Of a stretch of 64,000 bases of DNA, positions 27,401 to 35,919 are shown one piece after another (the first letter of the stretch is position 1; every line of letters starts with the position of its first letter). Source of the stretch: Desulfobacteraceae bacterium. Lineage in GTDB: Bacteria; Desulfobacterota; Desulfobacteria; Desulfobacterales; Desulfosalsimonadaceae. Both the position numbers and the translations under genes were made by a program. Below the pieces are notes generated by a model that was not told the origin of the DNA, did no database searches, and saw nothing but the letters and a program-made list of their open reading frames with translations. The DNA lies in the NCBI GenBank assembly GCA_011389515.1, contig JAABUA010000008.1:1-64000 (forward strand), written 5' to 3'.

Positions 27401-28696
27401 TTCCGGGAGATGGATGCCGGGGAAAATGAGGTTGATGTATTTTGTTATGTCCACCGGCACCAGCGGATTCAGGTATATGTTTTTTATATCAAGGCGTTCA
27501 CTGTATGCCGTTCGAAACAGGGAAAGCGGAATGGCGTGTGAATGCTCCTTTTCTCCGCTGGAAGCCGCTGCACAGATGAATAAGGAGGATTCCCCCCTGG
27601 TCATCAACGCATGGAGAATATCAAGGGAAGCCGGATCGGCCAGGTCGAAGTCATCTATAAGCAATACAAGGGTCTGGTTTTCAGCCAGCTTTGACAAAAA
27701 TCGATTGATTGCATTGAATACGGTTTTGGGTTTGTCCGGAAAATCACCCGGTACGATTTGTATCTTTTCATCCGCCAGTTGGGGGATGATATGCAAAAGG
27801 CAGGCGAGGTCTTCTTTGCTGGTGGATTCAATAATGGTAATGCCCTTGTCTTCGCGCCGGTTCATCAACGCGATGATGGCGTAAGAAATAAGATAATAGG
27901 GGCGGAATGATTCCTGGATGATGCCGTTGACCCGGATCGGTTGTAAACGTGTTTTTTCAAGATTTCGTTTGACGGCGTCGATAAAGCTGGTCTTTCCCAT
28001 GCCGGGAGCGCCGTCGACAATGAAGAATTGATTCTTTCCCCTGGCCAGGTCTCTGAAGCCGGCGCTGACAATATCGAAATGGAATTTGCGGCCCACGATG
28101 CCGGCACTGTGAATATAGCGGATCGCCAGGCGGTCGACGTCCGAGGCATCAACAATGCTGCCCCCCCCTTTTTTCCTCGCATGGAAAAGAGCGGTGTCCG
28201 CCCGGTCGATCAGCAGTTTTCCGTAGTCGGCATCATCGGGCGCACAAGCAGCGCCGATAACCATGGATACCGGTATTGGTTTGCCCGCTTCGGAAGAGAA
28301 AAAAGGATTTTCCCGGAACGCTGAAATCAAAGACGCTGCTGTTGCAATGCCTTCCTGCTTGTCTTTTCCGGGGAGGAGCATGATGAATTCGCCGACGCCA
28401 TATCGCACGAGCAGATCTTTTTCCATTGCCAGCGGCTTCATTATTCCCGATATGTGAACGATGATCTCGTCGCCCACATTCCGGCCGTATTTTCGGTTGA
28501 TCCTCTCCAGGTCGTCTATGCCGACCATCAAAAGGCAAAGGGGATGGTGAGGACGATTTTGCCGGTCGATGTCATTTTCGAAAAACTGAAACAAGCGGCG
28601 TCTGTTGCCGAAACCGGTGAGTTCATCCTCAAATACGAGCGTATCAGGATCTTTTCCGAAATTTTGAAGAAAATGGAGAAGTTTCCGGTATTTCAT
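24491..28696 (-). CDS. Giant signalling protein: degenerate GGDEF, AAA/STAND ATPase, duplicated unnamed domain, HEAT repeats
   Basis: 1401 residues. Residues 20-180 are a diguanylate-cyclase-type domain (DELTGFGNRR) whose active motif reads GVGEF (100-104) instead of GGDEF, so it is probably inactive. Residues 205-600 are an AAA_16/STAND NTPase with Walker A GAPGMGKTS (229-237) and Walker B LVLLIDDF (343-350). Two copies of an unnamed domain follow: LYP at 677-679 and 853-855, each with LLINS/LLVNG 38 residues on and a G-(V/I)-(T/S)-x-N-E turn 74 residues on. HEAT-like helical repeats fill about 1150-1400. The last helices end in RIRQVVNRYSLQ. There is no transmembrane segment, so it is cytoplasmic. 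Own promoter at 28821-28849. Confidence 0.85.
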   Translation of the reverse strand: MKYRKLLHFLQNFGKDPDTLVFEDELTGFGNRRRLFQFFENDIDRQNRPHHPLCLLMVGIDDLERINRKYGRNVGDEIIVHISGIMKPLAMEKDLLVRYGVGEFIMLLPGKDKQEGIATAASLISAFRENPFFSSEAGKPIPVSMVIGAACAPDDADYGKLLIDRADTALFHARKKGGGSIVDASDVDRLAIRYIHSAGIVGRKFHFDIVSAGFRDLARGKNQFFIVDGAPGMGKTSFIDAVKRNLEKTRLQPIRVNGIIQESFRPYYLISYAIIALMNRREDKGITIIESTSKEDLACLLHIIPQLADEKIQIVPGDFPDKPKTVFNAINRFLSKLAENQTLVLLIDDFDLADPASLDILHALMTRGESSLFICAAASSGEKEHSHAIPLSLFRTAYSERLDIKNIYLNPLVPVDITKYINLIFPGIHLPESLADELARVTGGNPLFLVAIIIKMIEDRKILQSENRWTVGELETGYFPGSFEQIIREKLDSLDSRNKEFIDRVSAFGESCSLSMLEGFTKQESYQVYEIIKEAVDNGLMRHEYSDDDENIRFSNKFVREVIYERIGEDERKKLHEEIGRYHEKLYFQNVLPSASHLAYHFKQSGNLEKANTYDQLMARYNKEVYKENPFEEESGAEEEGAGREQEIADKALSEKGLEMVPEMLHALVVSVRNFRLYPEKSKSVTIMTGRLTGLVREILNTNECFSIIVEKNILLINSQPLDTMSLPAVAAKIVELWNRLELKCLTIKRGVTENELLAVVKQISTVGKKAVTPKFWIRFAEENNLGNIIPIQVRYAKIEPGQKPIENVAGIMPEDRIEPLEAEIGHQFSTEEKKAIQLIISSLLSAFNKIKLYPSRGQVATKAVFQVVTHLNAFLKTWPVFTVARIDNRLLVNGIKIDTRDFESLADGFLKMLTETGLNSLSFTGGISANEIVDFILAACRMPAESAGPDFWQKLAAQKQINNILFNQSIYDIIPAETGEEKESLKKDEAETGNEKTEYEFDRIDMPTKAKELYLKGDIKGLETILHKAVETYLNAGSNSKLKLVKTFRKALFPEDWQPSSAYIKLIANHVITLLESEEDEAILKKLLDLCHECTTTFILFGEYTFASWIHTKMASRFAAAFPNRSRAEDIAGNSAEIQVFGRTLDPRVRDAIAEDLQSGDRLRQQDAAQLVSSMGACMIPFLIDVIMESKELRTRHLAAGLLQKHGKPGGNILKKNITNALRPEQKSRILDIIDTVTVELEHELAHALSDPEENVRRSAFKLIERLRTPEALALANNAAKSGDARLALPAIHTLVKQKPGFLAETLSIIMKESGNSEILIACSRAMGQTGDAVFISPLAEILIPKRRLFRRKKYDASVRVAAAFALAQLPGEKANALMQRLKKDPDERIRQVVNRYSLQ

Positions 28697-28820
28697 CTGC
28701 CCCTCTGCCCGGCCGTCGGTCGGGGGTTATGGAGGATGGGTTCTATTAAATCTGCGTATTGACTGAAATTACGGAATGGATCAACAAGAACACGTGCCCT
28801 GAATGTGTCGTCCGGTTCAT

Positions 28821-28849
28821 ACTATATAAAACATTGAGGAAATGATCAA
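28821..28849 (-). promoter_or_regulatory. Sigma-70-type promoter of the GGDEF/ATPase/HEAT gene
   Basis: TTGATC (28849-28844) and TATAGT (28826-28821) are separated by 17 bases on the minus strand. The leader is about 120 bases. Confidence 0.6.
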
Positions 28850-28857
28850 CAGATAAG

Positions 28858-28884
28858 ACAAAATGTGTACGTAACAAAATGTGT
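28858..28884. repeat. 11-bp direct repeat upstream of the GGDEF/ATPase promoter
   Basis: ACAAAATGTGT occurs at 28858-28868 and 28874-28884, a 16-bp period, immediately upstream of the -35 box on the minus strand. The placement fits a tandem activator site; the cognate regulator is unknown. Confidence 0.5.
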
Positions 28885-28889
28885 GAACA

Positions 28890-31800
28890 TCAAAAATTGT
28901 GCCGATAAAAACTGCTTTTAGCGCTCCGACGCTTCAGGCGATCGATGCCCTCGTGGATGTCGTCCAGAATCATGTATCCCGCCGGGATCAGCAGCAGCGT
29001 GATCACCGTGGCAAAAAGAACGCCGAAGGCCAGGCTGATGGCCATGGGAATCAAAAATCGCGCCTGGAGGCTTCTTTCCAGGATGATGGGGGTAAGGCCC
29101 CCGAAGGTGGTGATGGATGTCAGGATAATGGCCCGAAACCGCATTTTACCGCCTTCGATTACTGCTTCAAGGGCGGATACCGCTGTACCCCGGCGTATTC
29201 TGTTTACCCGGTCGATGAGCACCAATGATGCGTTGACCACAACGCCGGACAAACCAACAATGCCGAAAAGGCTCATCACGCTGAGGTTGTATCCCATCAA
29301 CAGGTGCCCCATTACTGCTCCCACGATACCGAAAGGAATGGCTGCCATTACGATGGCCGGTTGTGAAAACGATCGGAATGGAACCGCCAGAAGAACGTAA
29401 ATGGCAAAAAGGGCGATGATGAAGTTTCTTTTCAGTCCGGCAAAAACCTCGGATTGCTCCTGCCCCTCTCCTTCTATGGTATATTTCAGCCCCGGGTAGG
29501 CGGCCGCCAGATCCGGAAGATATTCGGCTGCGAGGAATTGCCGGACTTCGCTGGCATTGGTGACGGCTTCGTCCACATCCGCAGAAACCTTGATGACCCG
29601 CAATCTCCGGGAGCGCTCGATGCTTGCATAGCCCTGCTCCATTTTTACTTTCGCCACTTCGGAAAAAGGAACTTCCTTGCCGGCAGGCGTTCGAATGCGC
29701 ATGGATTCAACGTTTTCCATGGAAAGCCGCTCCTCCTCCGGGTATCTTACCAGTACTTTTACTTCGTCTTTATCTCTCTGAAACCGCAGTGCTTCCGCAC
29801 CATAGAACCCATGCCGAACCTGGAGGGCCAGGTCACTCAATTTCAGGCCGAGTCCTGCCGCTTCCGGCAGAAGCGAAAGCTGCATTTCCATCTTGCCGGG
29901 CAGAAAGCTGTCCGCAACGTCAAATACACCGGCGAATCCTTCGAGCTCTGTTTTCAGCCTCCCCGTCGCTTCCAGCAGAAGCGAGTGATCGTCCATTGAA
30001 AGATGAACTTCAACAGGACTGCCCACGCTGTGTATTTCGCTGCTGAACATCATTGATTCGGCATCGGGTATTGCCCCCACTTGGCTGCGCCACTTGTTGA
30101 TCAACAGTTGGGAGCTGATTTCCCGGCGTTCGCCTTCGAGCAGCTGGATAAAAATGTGCGCCAGGTGACCGCCGACTTCTCCGCTCCCTCTTGGATTGAT
30201 GTGAACGCCGATAATTGAAACACTGTGCTCCATGAGAGGCGGGGCGTCTTCAGGACGCAGCCCGTCTTGATCGGCCAGCATTTGAAGGGCGGCTTCCTCT
30301 ATCTGGCGCACCGCGTCGAGCGTCCGATGCTCGGGTGTGCCGGAAGGCATGGTCAGTGTACACTGCATGACATCCCCTTCGACTTTGGGAAAAAAGGTGA
30401 ATTTGACGATGCCGGCGGCCCATATGCCCAGTGTCAGCATAAGAATGCCCACACCGGCCGCAAGGGTAATGTATCGCCACTTGACACATACTCTCAGAAT
30501 TTTGTCATAGGGGTTGTCTATGAACCATTGCAGCGCCCGGGTCATTCGTTTGGGGCGTATTTCTTTTCCTTTTTGTTTTTTCCTGCTTCGTTCCAGATGG
30601 GCAGGGAGTATCATCAGGGATTCAATAAGGGAGCCCAGCAGTACGGCAATGATCACAACCGGCACGTGTCGCATGATGTTTCCCATGACGCCGCCCGCCA
30701 TTAACAGGGGCCAGAATGCGGCCATGGTGGTCAGGACGGAAAAGATAACCGGTCTTCCTACCTCATAGGTGCCATCGATCGCCGCAGGAAGGGAATCATA
30801 GCCTTCTTCATGCTTTCGGAACACGTTTTCGCCCACAATGATGGCGTCGTCCACCACGATTCCCAGCACCATGATAAAGGCGAAAAGGGATACCATGTTG
30901 AGGGAAACATCGTACTCCGGCAGAAAAATCAGGCCAAAGGCAAAGCTCACGGGAATGCCCAGTGTCACCCAGAACGCCAGCTTTGCATTAAGGAAGAGGG
31001 TAAGGAGAAGGCTCACCAGGATAAGGCCCAGCAGCATGTTTTTCAAAAGGAGATCGATTCGGCTTTTCAGAATAACAGACATGTCCTGGTAGTAGTCCAC
31101 ATGCACCCCGTGGGACAATGACGGACGAACCTGCTCCACGTATTCCCTTACCTTACGGGCCACCTCCAGGGCGCTCTGGTCCGCCACCCGGAAGACGGTT
31201 ATCAGTATGGCATCCTTTTTCTGAAACCTTGCCGACAGATCGATTTCAGCGAATCCTTCCCGTATCTCCGCAATTTGTTCCAAGGGTATCCGGGTTCCGT
31301 CGGGCCGGGCGACAACCGGAATGTCCATATATTCCGGGGCGAAATAACGGCGCCCCTTTGCCCGGATCAGAACCTCTCCTTCCGCTGCTTTTACACTGCC
31401 AGCGGGCAGATCAAGGCTGCTTTTTGAAATTGCATCGGCGACCATGCCCAGGGTGAGCCCATATTGCCGCAGGGTTTCTTCGGAAATTTCAACATGAATT
31501 TCACTGGGCCGTTCCGCGGCCAGTTCCGCCTGGGTGATCCCTTCTATGGCCGTCAGTTCGTCTTTTATTGTCTGGGCGAGTTGCTTGAGCGTGCTTTCCG
31601 GGACATCTCCGTAAACGGCAAGGCTGATGACCTGTATCCGCTGGGTCATCTCTCCGATAACGGGCGCTTCGGCCTGTTCCGGCAGGGTGGTGATCCGGTC
31701 TACTTCGGACTTGATGTCCTCCAACAGTTTTTTTATGTCCCCGCCCACAATGGCTTCCACGGTAATGACGCCGATGCCTTCCCTGGCAATCGAATCGATC

Positions 31801-32039
31801 CGCCGGATGCCTTCCAGCCCGGCGATGTTTTCTTCAATCTGCCGGATAATCCCGTCTTCGACTTCTGAAGGGGAGGCGCCGGGATACGCCACGCTGATCT
31901 GAACCTTGTCCAGGGCGCTGTCAGGGAAGATCTCCAGTTTTATACCTACGGCGGTAAGCGCCCCTGCAACGAGGATGAAAAACATCAAAAGGTTTGCAGC
32001 AACATGATTACCGGCAAACCATGCGATCATGCCTTTCAT
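28890..32039 (-). CDS. RND family efflux permease (inner-membrane pump)
   Basis: 1049 residues from the start MKGMIAWFAGN, which has GGGGA 7 bases upstream and begins 1 base after the adaptor stop. N-terminal helix ANLLMFFILVAG, large periplasmic loops and the central helices with FAFIMVLGIVVDDAIIVGENVFRK (conserved acidic pair of the proton path) identify an AcrB-like pump of the hydrophobe/amphiphile class. Substrates cannot be read from sequence. It completes a tripartite operon with the adaptor and outer-membrane channel upstream. Confidence 0.94.
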   Translation of the reverse strand: MKGMIAWFAGNHVAANLLMFFILVAGALTAVGIKLEIFPDSALDKVQISVAYPGASPSEVEDGIIRQIEENIAGLEGIRRIDSIAREGIGVITVEAIVGGDIKKLLEDIKSEVDRITTLPEQAEAPVIGEMTQRIQVISLAVYGDVPESTLKQLAQTIKDELTAIEGITQAELAAERPSEIHVEISEETLRQYGLTLGMVADAISKSSLDLPAGSVKAAEGEVLIRAKGRRYFAPEYMDIPVVARPDGTRIPLEQIAEIREGFAEIDLSARFQKKDAILITVFRVADQSALEVARKVREYVEQVRPSLSHGVHVDYYQDMSVILKSRIDLLLKNMLLGLILVSLLLTLFLNAKLAFWVTLGIPVSFAFGLIFLPEYDVSLNMVSLFAFIMVLGIVVDDAIIVGENVFRKHEEGYDSLPAAIDGTYEVGRPVIFSVLTTMAAFWPLLMAGGVMGNIMRHVPVVIIAVLLGSLIESLMILPAHLERSRKKQKGKEIRPKRMTRALQWFIDNPYDKILRVCVKWRYITLAAGVGILMLTLGIWAAGIVKFTFFPKVEGDVMQCTLTMPSGTPEHRTLDAVRQIEEAALQMLADQDGLRPEDAPPLMEHSVSIIGVHINPRGSGEVGGHLAHIFIQLLEGERREISSQLLINKWRSQVGAIPDAESMMFSSEIHSVGSPVEVHLSMDDHSLLLEATGRLKTELEGFAGVFDVADSFLPGKMEMQLSLLPEAAGLGLKLSDLALQVRHGFYGAEALRFQRDKDEVKVLVRYPEEERLSMENVESMRIRTPAGKEVPFSEVAKVKMEQGYASIERSRRLRVIKVSADVDEAVTNASEVRQFLAAEYLPDLAAAYPGLKYTIEGEGQEQSEVFAGLKRNFIIALFAIYVLLAVPFRSFSQPAIVMAAIPFGIVGAVMGHLLMGYNLSVMSLFGIVGLSGVVVNASLVLIDRVNRIRRGTAVSALEAVIEGGKMRFRAIILTSITTFGGLTPIILERSLQARFLIPMAISLAFGVLFATVITLLLIPAGYMILDDIHEGIDRLKRRSAKSSFYRHNF

Positions 32040-32040
32040 G

Positions 32041-33213
32041 TTAATTCCCCGCATCCACTGGCCGGACCTGCATTCCGCCGGTGACGGACTTGGGTGTGGA
32101 CACCACCACGCGGTCGCCGTCATGCAGCCCCTTTTGAATCACCACGCCGCGCTCATCTTTCCAGGCGATTTCCACATTCCGGAAATGAAGGCGGTCATCT
32201 GCGTCCACGACCCAAACGGTGCCGGCTTCCCGAAGGGCTGCACGGGGTATAACCGCCGCCCCGGAAAGGGTAGCGCCGTCAATCCGGACGTTTGCAAACT
32301 GCCCTACATAGAGGGATGGAATGGTGGAAAGGGGTTCATTCACACGGATCACGATGTTGATCATGCGGGTCTGCGGATCGATTGTTCCATGGGTGCGAAC
32401 CACCCGACCCGGCCAGGATATTTCACGACCCGCAGCGGCAGCCGAAACCGTTGCCGCTGCTCCGATGGTATCGGTGGTGTTGAAACCGGGCACGTCAAAC
32501 CAGGCAAGGGCGGTACTTTCCATGGGAACAACGATTTCAAGCGCTTCGGTGGCATAGATGGTGCCGAGCGGCTGTCCGGGTGTGACAAACTGTCCTTCGG
32601 ATACATTTTCAGTGCCGGTACGGCCGTTGAACGGGGCAAGGATTTTTGTGCGTTCCAGGTCGAGCTTTGCTTTTTCCAGGTTCGCGCGCTGGGCTTCAAG
32701 GTGTGCGGCGGCAGCGGCAAGCTGCGGCTGTTTTACCGCCAATGGGGGCGGTTCGATACCGGGATTCAAATGTGTCCATTCCTCGCGGGCGGCCTTTGCG
32801 TCTTCTCCTGCCAGCTGGTACCGGCTTTCCGCTTCCCTGACGCCGGCTTGGGCAAGGGTATGGGCGATTTGATAGTCCGCATCCTCAATGGCAATCAGCA
32901 GGTCCCCTTTTGAAAAGGTGCCGCCGTTCAGCAATCCGGAGGATGTGTAAACGACCTTGCCCCCGACGCGGGGAACAACCTGGATTTCCCATACCGGCCT
33001 AACCGTTCCCTCTCCGTTTATGACAATATCAACGGAGCCGGGAGATACGTTCACAGTACGAACCATCGGGTAAACGGCTTCCGGCTGGCGGCGCTCCAAA
33101 TCCGGCCGCCCGGCCTGCAGCGCTTTGAATCCCATCAGAGATATGGCAATGATGAAAATTGCCGCCCCTGCCTGCAGAACAGCTTGTTTTTTAGTGGTCA
33201 TTTTTCTGCCCAT
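32041..33213 (-). CDS. RND efflux membrane-fusion (adaptor) protein, HlyD/AcrA type
   Basis: 390 residues. N-terminal membrane anchor (about residues 12-30), then lipoyl-like halves (VDIVINGEGTVRPVWEIQVVPRVGGKVVY and KILAPFNGRTGTENVSEGQFVTPGQPLG) flanking a coiled-coil hairpin (about 110-175), and a beta-barrel domain. It links the pump to the outer-membrane channel. The start overlaps the end of the channel gene by about 20 bases; an ATG four codons later is an alternative start. Confidence 0.93.
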   Translation of the reverse strand: MGRKMTTKKQAVLQAGAAIFIIAISLMGFKALQAGRPDLERRQPEAVYPMVRTVNVSPGSVDIVINGEGTVRPVWEIQVVPRVGGKVVYTSSGLLNGGTFSKGDLLIAIEDADYQIAHTLAQAGVREAESRYQLAGEDAKAAREEWTHLNPGIEPPPLAVKQPQLAAAAAHLEAQRANLEKAKLDLERTKILAPFNGRTGTENVSEGQFVTPGQPLGTIYATEALEIVVPMESTALAWFDVPGFNTTDTIGAAATVSAAAAGREISWPGRVVRTHGTIDPQTRMINIVIRVNEPLSTIPSLYVGQFANVRIDGATLSGAAVIPRAALREAGTVWVVDADDRLHFRNVEIAWKDERGVVIQKGLHDGDRVVVSTPKSVTGGMQVRPVDAGN

Positions 33214-34660
33214 GTAACGGATGCGGAGCGTTCAGAACGTGGTCCCATCCACCGCCCAACGCCCGGTGAAGGCGGACCCGGTTTGCATATATGGCGGACT
33301 CGATTTCCACCAGTTCCATTTGCGCCTGGTACCTGGCCTGAAGCGCGTCAAGGACATCTGAATAGTTGATCAAACCCCGACGGTATCGATCCTCGGCGAT
33401 TTTTTCAGTCCTTTCCGCGCGTTCCAGAAACCGTTCCAGGTGAATTCGACGCTCAATCTGCTGCTGCCGAGTGAAAAGCGCGCCTTCCACTTCCCCGAAG
33501 GCCGCAAGCACAGCCCTGGCATATGCAACCGATTGCGCCTCGAATCGTGCTTCAGCCGCCCGCTGGCCGGCGGCCAATCTTCCGGCATCGTATAACGGCT
33601 GGAGACCTTCGGCGGCGATATTCCATATTTCGTTCTGGGAAGTAAAAAAGGATGCCAGGGAATCGCTGGTATAACCGAAAGCGCCGGTAAGCGACAACCT
33701 GGGAAACCGGGCGGCTTTTGCCTGGCCGATTCGGGCGGATGCGGCTTCCAGCACGGCCTCGGCCGCCATGATGTCGGGCCGCCGGTGCAAAAGCGCCGAA
33801 GGCAAGCCTTCCGGAACCGGATCAAGCATTTCGAATGAGTACGGCTGCCGGTCTGCCGGATTTTTTGAAACGGGATATTCCCCCTGCATAATGGAAAGCG
33901 CCTGTTCAGACAGTCCGGCGGCCTGGCGGAGTGCCGGCAGGCGGGACTGTGCGTGCGCAAGGGTTCTTTCGGCCTGGTGCAGCTCGAATACCGGGGCCAG
34001 GCCACGTTCATACCGGTTTTTCAAAAGTTCTACGTGCAGCCGGGAAGTCTCAACCATTTTTTCGGTGATGGATATCTGCTCCTCCAGGGCGCGTATTTCC
34101 AGATACCGGGCCACGGTTTCAGCGATCAGGGACTGGATGAGGGTTCTGCGGTTAAGTTCAACCGCCATCAGTTCGGCCCGGCCGGCCTCGGAAGCGCGTG
34201 CAAGCCTGCCCCACAGATCGATTTCAAAGGAAGCAGGAACGGAAAGAGAAAAGTGTTTCGATTCCACCGACAGGGTTCCGCCGGTAAGCGGGTTCGGAAA
34301 GGATTGTCTCTGGCGCGATGCCTGCGCGGCAACACCGACCCGTGGGTATCGATCCGCGTCAATTTGATCGAGGAGGGCGCGGGCCTCCATTACAGTAGCG
34401 GCCGCATGGCGGATATCGTGATTGCTTGTGACAACCTTTGGCACGATTTCATTCAGCAGCGGATCGTTAAAGGATTCCCACCACTTGTCGTCCTGGAAAT
34501 ATTGCCCGGAAGAAATGGCATTTTCATAAGTTTCCGGCACGGTAAATGAGACATCCGGACGCACGTAGTCAGGCCCTGCCTTCATGCAGCCGCCTGACGC
34601 GATGGCCGTCATGATCAATATGCACATGTATGCGCATCGCATCAAGGGATTGATCCTCAA
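33191..34660 (-). CDS. Outer-membrane efflux channel lipoprotein (NodT/TolC family)
   Basis: 489 residues. Lipoprotein signal peptide with lipobox ASGGC (Cys25), then two outer-membrane-efflux repeats (SFEIDLWGRLARASEAGRAEL; FPRLSLTGAFGYTSDSL). The exit duct of the RND system encoded downstream. First gene of the operon; the 53-bp gap upstream contains an interspersed repeat copy. Confidence 0.94.
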   Translation of the reverse strand: MRINPLMRCAYMCILIMTAIASGGCMKAGPDYVRPDVSFTVPETYENAISSGQYFQDDKWWESFNDPLLNEIVPKVVTSNHDIRHAAATVMEARALLDQIDADRYPRVGVAAQASRQRQSFPNPLTGGTLSVESKHFSLSVPASFEIDLWGRLARASEAGRAELMAVELNRRTLIQSLIAETVARYLEIRALEEQISITEKMVETSRLHVELLKNRYERGLAPVFELHQAERTLAHAQSRLPALRQAAGLSEQALSIMQGEYPVSKNPADRQPYSFEMLDPVPEGLPSALLHRRPDIMAAEAVLEAASARIGQAKAARFPRLSLTGAFGYTSDSLASFFTSQNEIWNIAAEGLQPLYDAGRLAAGQRAAEARFEAQSVAYARAVLAAFGEVEGALFTRQQQIERRIHLERFLERAERTEKIAEDRYRRGLINYSDVLDALQARYQAQMELVEIESAIYANRVRLHRALGGGWDHVLNAPHPLHGQKNDH

Positions 34661-34690
34661 GTGCCGTTTACGTAGTTGGAACTTATCTCA

Positions 34691-34720
34691 AAATCCGAAT
34701 GTTGAGATGGGTTCTATAAA
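34691..34720 (+). repeat. Interspersed repeat copy (core TTGAGATNGGTTC)
   Basis: Contains AATCCGAATGTTGAGATG followed by GGTTCTAT. It is almost identical to the copy at 61042 and overlaps the last codons of the nitronate monooxygenase gene, which runs the other way. Confidence 0.65.
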
Positions 34721-35715
34721 AACACTTTCAACCGTTTTTCGAGTTCTGCAAAGCCTGCGGAAATGTCTTTCACGATGGCCGCCAAAAGGTCGCCGGCATC
34801 GGGAATGTCATTGATCAATCCGGCACCCTGGCCGCAGCATATTTCAGACTCCCCGGCCTTTCCCAAATGCTGGGCATGATACGCGGAGTTCCGGTCGAGA
34901 AAATCGATTATCGTTTCCAGCGGGGCGCCGGATTCATAGAGCTTCAGATATTCTTCCGTAAAGCTGTTTTTAAGATCCCTTGCAAGCATTTTTCCTTTGG
35001 GGATGGAAACCGTGCAGGCGTCACGGCTTTTGACAATGGCCTCTTTCACGCTTTCATGACTTTCCGCCTGGCGGGTAGCCATGAAACGAGACCCCATGTA
35101 AACGCCGTCCGCACCCAGGGCAATTGCCGCGATCACGCCGCGGGCGTCCGCAATGCCGCCGCCCGTGATTACCGGAATATCCACCGCATCGGCCACCATT
35201 GGCGTCAGTGCGAAGGTGGTCAGTTCTGTCAGTCCCTTGTGGCCGCCTGCTTCATATCCTTCGCAGACAACGGCATCCACGCCGGCTTCCTGGGCTTTTC
35301 CAGCGTGTTCCGCTGTGGATACGGCGTGCAACACTTTGATTCCGGCATTTTTGAGCCTTTCGGTATACACCCGGGGACTTCCCACGGAGACGACCGCCAC
35401 CGGCACCCGTTCCTCTATGATTACTTGCACGACTTTTTCCGAATACTTCGTATCTTCCCCGAAACCGACGACGATGTTCACGGCAAAGGGGAATTTCGTT
35501 AGTTTCCGGATGGTTTGTATCCGTTCGCGAATTCGCTCCCCGGTCAGTTCCACGTCATGGGTGATGTCGCTTGAGCCCGCGTTGGGGCCGAGCGTCCCGA
35601 GACCGCCGGCACCGGATACCGCCGCGACCAGCGCAGGCCCTGACACCCAGTTCATGGGCGCCTGGATAATCGGATAACGGATATTCAAAAGTTCGCATAT
35701 TCTGTTTTTGCTCAT
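34714..35715 (-). CDS. Nitronate monooxygenase / enoyl-reductase-like FMN protein
   Basis: 333 residues from ATG 35715, which has AGGAGG 5 bases upstream. TIM-barrel FMN family marks: YPIIQAPMNWVSGPALVAAVSGAGGLGTLG, CEGYEAGGHKG (catalytic-type histidine), PVITGGGIADARG and GADGVYMGSRFMATRQ. Members oxidise alkyl nitronates with oxygen or are FabK-like enoyl-ACP reductases. In an anaerobe an oxygen-using role is unlikely, so the physiological reaction is open. Confidence 0.87.
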   Translation of the reverse strand: MSKNRICELLNIRYPIIQAPMNWVSGPALVAAVSGAGGLGTLGPNAGSSDITHDVELTGERIRERIQTIRKLTKFPFAVNIVVGFGEDTKYSEKVVQVIIEERVPVAVVSVGSPRVYTERLKNAGIKVLHAVSTAEHAGKAQEAGVDAVVCEGYEAGGHKGLTELTTFALTPMVADAVDIPVITGGGIADARGVIAAIALGADGVYMGSRFMATRQAESHESVKEAIVKSRDACTVSIPKGKMLARDLKNSFTEEYLKLYESGAPLETIIDFLDRNSAYHAQHLGKAGESEICCGQGAGLINDIPDAGDLLAAIVKDISAGFAELEKRLKVFL

Positions 35716-35746
35716 ATCTTCCTCCTGGTTTTTCAGCAACCTGTTA

Positions 35747-35917
35747 TATATGACGACTTCGCAAAAAGTCCAATATCTGCGTTACGAACAATTTTGAAGA
35801 ATCTCACGTACGGCTAAGTACACTCAATTCTTCAAAAATTGCTCGCGCCTTGATCTTGTCACGCCATGGCGTGATTCGAAGCCGTCTGATCGCGACTTTT
35901 TATGAGTCCATCATATA
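35747..35917. repeat. MITE-like element B with terminal inverted repeats and a central stem-loop
   Basis: The ends read TATATGACGACTTCGCAAAA at 35747 and, on the other strand from 35917, TATATGATGGACTCATAAAA, an imperfect inverted repeat of about 24 bp. CAATTTTGAAGAAT (35789-35802) pairs with ATTCTTCAAAAATTG (35827-35841) around a loop holding two GTAC words. It shares TCTGCGTT, the AACAATTTT stem start and CGCCTTG with element A. No open reading frame. It abuts the UspA stop codon. Confidence 0.7.
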
Positions 35918-35919
35918 TA

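Noticed and set aside
24491-28696. Antiphage STAND (Avs-like) system
   Set aside because: The giant protein has an NTPase and repeats but no nuclease, TIR or membrane effector domain, and there are no defence neighbours or mobile-element signs, so a defence role is not supported.
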